Assembly: GCA_009746045.1 (NCBI GenBank)
Contig: RPFO01000175.1
Coordinates: 3,826,231 to 3,890,230, forward strand
DNA length: 64,000 nucleotides
Source of the DNA: Mesostigma viride
Lineage: Eukaryota > Streptophyta > Mesostigmatophyceae > Mesostigmatales > Mesostigmataceae
Direction: 5' to 3'
The notes under the pieces are model-generated. The model worked only from the letters and a program-made list of their open reading frames with translations, ran no database searches and was not told the origin of the DNA. Positions 57,359 through 64,000 of this stretch are shown here, piece by piece (positions within the stretch are counted from its first letter, which is position 1; every line of letters begins with the position of its first letter). The position numbers and the translations under genes were made by a program.

Positions 57359-58660
57359 CTAGTCTGAGGTGGCAGGAGGGGGCTGCCAGGGCTTGTGGTC
57401 AACGTGGATGACCGCCCCCCTCCAGTGGCACCGGCTTCCCCCCTGCGCTCTGCCGGAGCTGAAGGTAGGTCGGCCATAGCTCGCGTCGCCGCTGTTGCTG
57501 GGCCAGGGTCAAGTCGTCGTCCAGCGTGTTCAAAGCGAGTCTCCGAGAGCTTCTTGCGGCATTTAAGGAACGCCAGCTTGTCCCCCATGTGAGGAGCACA
57601 GGTGCCGGGCCAGCCTTACCCCGCGCGCGGGGGAGGCGGACAGCCGACATCTGCAGCTCACCAGTGAGTTGCATGGGGGCAAGAATGTCGCCCCTAAGTG
57701 CAGTGAGAAGGCTCGTCGGGGTCTCACCTGCCGGCTGGTCGAGGTGCTTGACGATGACATTGTGGCTGCGCTTGTCGAGCTCGGCCTCCTCGCGAAGGTC
57801 GAGGGCTTGTTGCTTGAGTTGTGCCGCGATGGTGGAGGTCAGTGGTGGAGGAGGTGGTATGATGCTTAAGCAAGTCCGCCCAGGTGGAGGGAACATCACT
57901 GGCCGGGCCAGCAGGTGCTGGCTGGGCAGTGATGTCCTTCACCGCCTGGGCGGTGAGGCCGGCGGTGTCATGCAAGCACTCAAGGGCAGTTGCGGTGGCT
58001 TGAAGGCGTTGGTCGAGGTCGAGGAGCTGGGCTTTGATGTCGGCAGTGGAGGCGGAAACGGCAGTGGAGGTGGAGGCGACGGTGGTGGAAAGGTGAGGAA
58101 GCTCAGCAGCTATCGTGCCGCCCAGTGCTGAGACGTTGGCAGCAAGGGGGGTCACGTGCTGCTGCCGGAAGGCTTCCGTAAGGATGGAACGGAGTGTGGG
58201 GGCGGAGATGGATGGCGCCCAGATCTCGCCATCGGAGCGCATGAGAAGGGAGTTGAGAATGGTATGCTGGAGTTCGGGCCGGGTGCACCCGAAAAGCAGG
58301 TGGATGTTGACCCAGCGGCCGCCGTCCGGGAGGAGGAGGCGATTGTTGTCGTGGAGATGGAGGCACAGGTCGTAAAGCAAAGCGTAGTCCCCGAAGAAGA
58401 TGCATGTCATAGCATCGGTCGGAGGCATGTTGGTCCAGTCGTAATCATCGACTTGCATGGAAAGGCCGGGGCCGAAAGCGCGGTTCTGAGGGGCGTGAAG
58501 ACCCTCCTGTTTTGTCGGCTGAGCGGGCCGGCGCGTTTAGGGTCAGGCGATGCCGATGGCGAGGCATTGAGCCCGGGAGGTTGCTGGGCGACCACCGGTG
58601 CACGACTAGTGTCACCGCTGCCTGCCGGACCTGAGGGCGAAGCTGCAGACGGATTTTCAT
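57359..58660 (-). pseudogene. LINE ORF1-like protein, near full length, frameshifted
   Basis: Starts at the ATG at 58660 (MKIRLQLRP). An N-terminal region shared with the 63120 copy follows (PPGLNASPSASPDPKRA in one frame), then from 58458 MQVDDYDWTNMPPTDAM, LYDLCLHLHDNNRLLLPDGG, QLLDLDQRLQATATALECLH, and from about 57899 in another frame AIAAQ-like LKQQALDLREEAELDKRSHN, DDDLTLAQQQRRRELWPTYL and a tail ending at the TAG at 57359. At least two frameshifts. Long helical Leu/Gln-rich stretches suggest coiled coils, as in ORF1 proteins. Confidence 0.75.
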
Positions 58661-58694
58661 GGCCGACCCACCAGCTATAGCCTAGCCAGCCATA

Positions 58695-59760
58695 TATATA
58701 TTTCCAGCCCGCGTCATCGATAAACACCAGAAAAACTGCGCGGGTATTCTGCACACGGCCGGCGGATTGGATGGCTCTTTTTGATGACCTTGAAACGCCC
58801 AGGGTCGCACGTGGCTCACTCTCATTGCGGAGCTGCGGCATGCCTTTGGCATGCAGGAGAATGGGGGTCTCTGCCCTTTCTTCAGTTGTGCACACACAGG
58901 GATTAAAAGCACTTCGGTGCTCCGTGACTCCCCAACAGGAGCATGTGTTTAATTAATTAATTAATCAATTAATTAATTAATTAATTAATTAATTAATTAA
59001 TTAATTAATTAATTGCGGAGTGTGGGCTCGGCTTACCTCCGAGCTCTCCGGCCATGGGCCCCTCTTTTGTCCTGGCGCCCAGTCACTATCCGGTGCAGGC
59101 ACTGCGACACCAACTGTTTGCCCCGCAACCTCTTGTTCCCGCAGGGCGCCGCCCTGTGGTAGCTAGCTGTGGGCAGGCCTTGGACCCCAAGTTGGGACCC
59201 ACTACCTGCCATGCATGGGTGGCCAGCAGAGCAGAATTGGTATAGCTTGTACTTGCATACTGTTCTCCTGAAGGTGGTGCTCGCCATGGTCCGGTCCGTT
59301 TTCCCCGGCCCACGCGAACATCCGGTCTGAGGATGCGGACGGCACTGCTTTCTACTCCCCCAAACACCGACCTGACATCGTGGTTCTGGACTTTGAGGGA
59401 GGCGGCCGGCACTTGCTCATTGACGTTTCTGTGGCTCGCCCCTTTGCTCTTAGCCATGTGGTTGGTGCATCCCAGGCGGCGGGCTACACGGCGGATCGGA
59501 GCTGAGCGGGCAAAGCTCACTGCCTATTATGGGGACGTCGGGCACCACCGTGTGGTGCCCTTTGTCTTGGAGGAGTTCGGGGCCATGGGGACCCTGACCG
59601 CCGGCTTATAATAAATATAGTTATATATATGAGAGCGTTTCCATTGGTCTTATCGTCATATAGCGCTTTGACATGGCTGTATATATAGGTTTATAGCTGG
59701 GCGTTTGCTTTGGTTTGAGTGATTTCACTCTGCCGAAAGTAATTATATTTTTATAATATA
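58695..59760 (+). pseudogene. Second RLE-type LINE copy (family D), interrupted by an insertion
   Basis: CGCGTCATCGATAAACACCAG at 58711 matches 55926. The copy continues to CATTGCGGAG at 58825, is interrupted, and resumes at ATTGCGGAGTGTGGGCTCGG (59011). It then runs through degenerate zinc-knuckle and RLE regions (CPAHANIRSEDADGTAF-like, DIVVLDFEGGGRHLLIDVSV in frame at about 59370-59430) to 59610 and the family 3' UTR. Several frameshifts. Confidence 0.75.
58835..59013 (+). mobile_element. ~175-bp insertion with (TTAA)n tail and target duplication
   Basis: Relative to the intact sequence at 56030-56050, about 175 bp is inserted. ATTGCGGAG occurs on both sides (58826 and 59012), a 9-bp target-site duplication. 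The insert ends in a long (TTAA)n tail (58950-59010) and includes GGTGCTCCGTGACTCCCCAA. A 3' simple tail plus TSD is the mark of a LINE-mobilised short element. Confidence 0.7.
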
Positions 59761-60190
59761 TATGAGAGTTTAGTAGTATACTATCAAGGAGTATTTATTA
59801 GTACACTATATTTATTATTAGAATACTACTATATATTTATTATTAGTATACTATATTTATTAGTATATTAGAGATTTCACTCTGCTGTAAGTAATTATAT
59901 TTTTAATATTAGAAATTTATATATTTCGGCGCGGACCTGGACGTCATATTGGCGTCAGCGCTTGTCGGTGGCGCTGACTCGGGCCATGGCTGACATCATG
60001 CTCCGCCGTACGCGGGCTGATTCTGCGGTGCAGCAGGGCTATTAGGTTCCTCCCGTTAGGCGTTTCCATTGGTCTTATCGTAGTATAGAGCTTTGACATG
60101 GCTCTGTATATAGGTTTATAGCTGGGCGTTTGCTTTGGTTTGAGTGATTTCACTCTGCTGTAAGTAATTATATTTTTAATATATATATTT
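59760..60190 (+). mobile_element. 3' end fragments of LINE family D
   Basis: 59880-59920 repeats the UTR end (ATTTCACTCTGCTGTAAGTA). 59935-60185 repeats the last coding segment (ALTRAMADIMLRRTRAD, QQGY stop) and the whole 3' UTR, nearly identical to 56685-56935. Between 59765 and 59870 is AT-rich TAGTATACTA-type repeat. Confidence 0.8.
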
Positions 60191-60470
60191 TGGTTCCCGC
60201 CGCACATTTGAAAGTGCTGTCCTCCGGATTTTCGGGCCTTTGCACCGTGTGCAGTTCTTGGACGTTTGGAATCATGGCATGGCTAACGTAATGACTGACT
60301 AGCTAGACCTTTTCAGTGGTTTCCCATTTGCGGGTATTTCCTCGTAAATGGTGGGAGAGCGATCGCATCCATTGAATCATTGGTGCTTACCCCTAGACAC
60401 TCCGGGCGGCCAGTGGCTCGAAACACGCGCCCTGATCAAGCAAGCTGTTTCCGGCCCCACCGTCTACATG

Positions 60471-60660
60471 TAGGTCATCTAGTTGCTCTACACGTAAGCC
60501 AGCCATAATTTCAATGCACAAGGCTACACATTTCCATCACCATTCATATTCATCATCCTGAACGACTCGAACAGTGACGCGGACAAGATAACGGCAGGCT
60601 CGAGCTACCATGGTCCGGATTCTCCTGATTTCCGGCCTGCGCTGGTTGTCTCCTTGATAT
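60471..60660 (-). repeat. Dispersed ~190-bp SINE-like repeat, copy 3
   Basis: Minus-strand start ATCAAGGAGACAACCAGCGC, box A-like GGTAGCTCGAGCCTGC and box B-like GTTCGAGTC, as in copy 1. A 3-bp insertion (CAGTGACGCGG for CACGCGG on the plus strand) separates it from copies 1 and 2. Confidence 0.7.
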
Positions 60661-60894
60661 TTATTCATTGATGTCGAATGATAGATTACGGAGGTGAGAT
60701 GGGCCCATGCAACATAAGGAAAAAACCGATATCTGGGATCGAGAATAACCCTGAAGAAATTAATAGTAATCTGACACGGACATCCAACCATGCAAGGAGC
60801 CCGCCAGCTGCACAAGGTACAAGGTACAAGGTACTAACTATACATCACAAAACTACACGCAGCAACAGCGCTGCCGGCCCACCATGCAGGCCTG

Positions 60895-61840
60895 AAACTG
60901 TGATGTAGACCGCATGGGTCGCGACAAAGTCAGCCCGGGTGCGGCGGAATAACACATCAGCCACGGTGCGAGTGAGGGCGAGTGACACAGGCGCTGCCGC
61001 CAATACGAGGACCACGTGCGGGCAGACCACGGGGCGGTCTGACCCTCGAGGTCCGGAGGTGGTCTTCACGGCGCTGGCAGCACTAGTTGTGGAATAAACT
61101 CCGCTTTCTTGGGGCCCATGGCCCCGAACCCCTCAAGGACAACTTTAGGGGATGACCCGGTGGGGCCCCACATTGCCGTAGGAGGCAAACTTCAAACCGT
61201 TGTCGCGCTCAGCCACAGCGGCAGCAGCGCCGGCATCCACAGCCGCCCGGAGGATGTGGCGACCGGAGAGCGGCCGAGCCACGGAGACATCGATGAGCAG
61301 GTGGCAACCCTGCCCGTCGTAGTCAAGCACGGTAATGTCGGGGCGGTGCATGGTTGGGTGAGTAGAGGGCGGCCCCATCCGCGTCCTCGCACTTGATGGT
61401 GGAGTGGGGAAAGACCGACCCAACCATGGCACACACCACCCGGAGGAGAGCGGTATGGAGATAGAGGAACCAGTTCTGGTTCTGCTGGCCACCCATGCAC
61501 GCGATGTAGTGCGTCCCAGTATAGTATCCAGAGCAAGCCCGCAGCTGCCGCAGGACGCACCCGCCGTGATGAGAGGTTGCGGGGCAAAGATCGAGCTGGT
61601 GGCGGAGAGCGATGGCGTAAAGGGCCGGAACCAGCGTGAACAAAGGGCTCATGGGGAGGGCGCGCAGGAATGCAGACCCCACGCTCCCGGCCCTCGATCA
61701 AGGGAAACGGAGTGAAGCCCAGCCTTCCCCTGATCGTTCAAGCTCGCATGCATTTATATATATTTTAAAAATATAATTACTTACAGCAGAGTGAAATCAC
61801 TCAAACCAAAGCAAACGCCCAGCTATAAACCAGATATATA
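60895..61840 (-). pseudogene. Third RLE-type LINE copy (family D), degenerate, with inverted 3' UTR piece
   Basis: Minus-strand frames show GSAFLRALPMSPLFTLVPAL, YTGTHYIACMGGQQNQNWFL, SEDADG-like CEDADGAALYSPNHA, then in another frame RHLLIDVSVARPL-like CHLLIDVSVARPL, and further on ADVLFRRTRADFVA. The zinc-knuckle and RLE order is as at 55176-56793. The inverted UTR block (TTACTTACAGCAGAGTGAAA, 61772) lies to the right of the coding part, not after its 3' end, so this is a rearranged or composite copy. Confidence 0.65.
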
Positions 61841-61854
61841 ATAAGTAAGTAAGT

Positions 61855-62655
61855 AAGTAAGTACTTGCGTGTCATGCGCAAAGGCATGCCACGGAGTACT
61901 ATGCTAATCTCATTAGAAAAATAATTACACAAAAGTTTAAACAAATATCGTCTGCATCATCCCCCAACTAGATGGGGATGTAATCCTCATCCGAGCTGTC
62001 CTCTACTGTAATGGCAGACAAGGCGGTAGTGTAGCGGCTATCCTCAGGACCAATAACCTCCACCTGCGGACTTCTACCCTGGCTAGCAACGGGCTGCGGG
62101 GCCCGTGGGGAGAAAACAGGAGCATACCCCTCGGGAAGGTGCTTATTGCAGATGGCAGCCCATTTCCCCTTGTCAATCATGCGGGCGCGGAGTACGGATA
62201 GTCCCAGAAGCCCTGCATCTTCAAGCAGTTGTGTCACATATAGGTCCGGGTCGCGCCGCGCCGGTGCCCGGCGCGCGCAAGTTTGCCAGTGGGTTGCGAT
62301 GGGACAAGGGGACCCTGCCATAGGAGGAGGTGTCTTAGTACCTGGTTGGCCCGTCTTAAGCCCCGGGCCGGCACTGAGGGCCCACATCGGTATTCACCTG
62401 GTCTGTGCGGGCAAGATGGCCGGCAAAGAGGAGGCGGCGGTGTCGGATGGTATGGGTGACATGCAAGAGGGAGCTCGCAGTAGAGCTCGGCCCGGGTGCG
62501 GCGTTCTTGGTAGCGGACGCCGAGGATATGACGGAGCATTCGAGTGACGGTGCCGTCAAGCTGCTGGCTCAGCGCCTGGTCCATGCCAGGGTCCACGCCT
62601 CGCAGCCATAAAGGAGGATGCTGAGGACAAGAAGGGCCTTGAACAGAATGCGCTT
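61855..62655 (-). pseudogene. LINE family B 3' fragment, second copy
   Basis: Minus-strand frames DGTVTRMLRHILGVRYQERR and IRHRRLLFAGHLARTDQVNT are separated by a frameshift from YVTQLLEDAGLLGLSVLRAR, MIDKGKWAAICNKHLPEGYA and ITVEDSSDEDYIPI, ending at the TAG at 61968. It is truncated abruptly at about 62655 against an AT-rich run. Compare 30195-31025. Confidence 0.8.
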
Positions 62656-62787
62656 TATTATTATATATATATTTTTTATGCGCTGTATTATTATTATATT
62701 AGAGTTAGTTAGCTTAGTTGTTTCTTGGCTCCATTCCCGCCCCACCACTCACTCAGCCATGGAATACGTACTACAATTGATCTCCCA

Positions 62788-62945
62788 GAGCCACGAGCCA
62801 CGAGCCACGAGCCACGAGCCACGAGCCACGAGCCACGAGCCACGAGCCACGAGCCACGAGCCACGAGCCACGAGCCACGAGCCACGAGCCACGAGCCACG
62901 AGCCACGAGCCACGAGCCACGAGCCACGAGCCACGAGCCACGAGG
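62788..62945. repeat. 9-bp minisatellite (GAGCCACGA)n, about 18 copies
   Basis: Pure array. The period is a multiple of 3, giving open RATSHEP/GSWLVAR-type frames that are artefacts. Confidence 0.97.
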
Positions 62946-63114
62946 TAGCCATGGCTGACGGCGGAGCTCATAACTTTCACGTTTGAGCACCGAATTTAGC
63001 CGTGAATATCACTATCACTTCGTCTTTCTGAGACGCACATGCTGATATAATTTTCCGAATCTAAAACGCAATATATGACGAGCAAACGCCTGTCGACGCA
63101 ACGCAGTTTGGCGG

Positions 63115-63835
63115 ATGCGCTCGCCCATGAAAATGCGGCAGCTGCGGCTGCATGCAGCTTTGCCAGCTCCGGCAGGCAGCGGTGACACTAGTCGTGCACT
63201 GGTGGTCGCCCAGCAACCTCCCGGGCTCAACGCCTCGCCATCGGCATCGCCTGACCCTAAACGCGCCCGCTCCGCCGACAAAACAGGAGGGTCTTCACGC
63301 CCCTCGGAACCGCGCTGTCGGCTCCAACCTTTCCAGGTCGATGATCACGACTGGACCAACATGTCTCCGTCCGATGCTCTGTACTGCATCCTCTACGGGG
63401 ACTACGCCTCGCTTTACGACCTGTGCCTCCATCTCCACGACAACAATCGCCTCCTCCTCCCGGACGGCCGCCGATGGAACGACATCCGCCTGCTGTTCGG
63501 GTGCCCCCGCCCCCAACTCCAGCACACCATATCCTCAACTCCCTTCTCCAGCGCTCTGACGGCGAGATCTGGGCTCCCTCCATCTCCGCCCCCACCCTCC
63601 GTACGTTCCATCCTCATGGAAGCCTTTCAGCAGCACGTGACCCCCATTGCTGCTGACGTCGCAGCGATGCCGGTGGCCCGCTGGCTGCTGAACTTCCTCA
63701 CCTCACCGCCACCTCCGTGCAGTGCCGTTTCCGCCTCCACTGCCGACATCAAATTAAGCCCAGCTCCTCGACCTCGACCAACGCCTTCAAGCCACCGCCA
63801 CCGCCCTTGAGAGCTTGCATGACACCGCCGGCCTC
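63115..63835 (+). pseudogene. LINE ORF1-like protein, N-terminal part
   Basis: Starts MKMRQLRLHAALPAPA at about 63127 and contains PPGLNASPSASPDPKRARSA, QVDDHDWTNMSPSDALYCIL, SLYDLCLHLHDNNRLLLPDG and SILMEAFQQHVTPIAADVAA. It loses frame after about 63700 and stops matching near 63835. Same protein as 57359-58660 and 54255-54968. Confidence 0.75.
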
Positions 63836-64000
63836 AGGGCGTCCCCAACATCTACTGCTCCAATTTTGGTACTTTTGAAATTCCATGCCTGGAGCGCAAA
63901 GTTTGCAATATATGTGCCGTTTGTAGCTCTAGCTCTATAATAACCTGACCAACCCCGCATTCCTCAAAGTAGCACTTGTTGCCTATTCTCAAATGTTATG
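63836..64000. other. Window end, nothing recognised
   Basis: AT-richer sequence with no coding or repeat match inside the window. Confidence 0.4.

Noticed and set aside
62709-62990. HEPRATS / GSWLVAR frames
   Set aside because: Pure 9-bp repeat.

Overview
This is a nuclear genome window from a GC-rich, intron-rich eukaryote, most likely an alga or related protist. The evidence is GT-AG introns, a cytosolic ribosomal protein gene (eL28), a Golgi alpha-mannosidase II gene, a plant-like Agenet/TDBD chromatin protein, a gene with EsV-1-7 cysteine-rich repeats (a family known mainly from brown algae, other algae and their large DNA viruses), and several families of non-LTR retrotransposons. I cannot name the species. 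Micro- and minisatellites are exceptionally dense: (GGTT)n, (GGGA)n, (CT)n, (AC)n, and 9-, 12-, 15-, 23-, 71-, 117- and 207-bp units. Layout: 1-345 LINE tail; 2.6-6.5 kb a minus-strand F-box/LRR gene with single-repeat LRR exons; 6.8-8.06 kb a 207-bp tandem repeat followed by a tandem MITE-like array with perfect palindromic junctions; 8.67-11.6 kb a plus-strand small gene model with a signal-anchor exon and an exon carrying a 2A-like motif; 13.4-19.8 kb a plus-strand gene ending in 14 EsV-1-7 repeats fused to a PD-(D/E)XK-like nuclease domain; 22.0-26.2 kb a plus-strand Agenet/TDBD gene; 26.8-32.6 kb decayed LINEs, mostly minus strand; 33.4-34.6 kb eL28 (minus); 35.3-52.4 kb alpha-mannosidase II (plus, nine exons); 54.2-63.9 kb a graveyard of an RLE-type LINE (ORF1-like and ORF2 fragments) and other LINE tails. 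The gene models rest on exon pairs whose reading phase matches across GT-AG boundaries. eL28 (2 exons, 141 aa), mannosidase II (9 exons, 1614 aa) and Agenet/TDBD (4 exons, 708 aa) are internally consistent from start to stop. eL28 and mannosidase II are divergent neighbours sharing about 0.7 kb of upstream DNA. The genes otherwise look functionally unrelated: translation, N-glycan trimming, chromatin reading, protein turnover or recognition, and a possible nuclease. The most unusual signal is that introns of several unrelated genes contain degenerate copies ('echoes') of the neighbouring exon edge together with its splice site. Donor-side echoes lie downstream of exon ends and acceptor-side echoes lie upstream of exon starts. 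They occur in the LRR gene, the Agenet gene and at least six junctions of the mannosidase gene, beside intron-specific minisatellites. This suggests that introns here grow by repeated local duplication of splice junctions.
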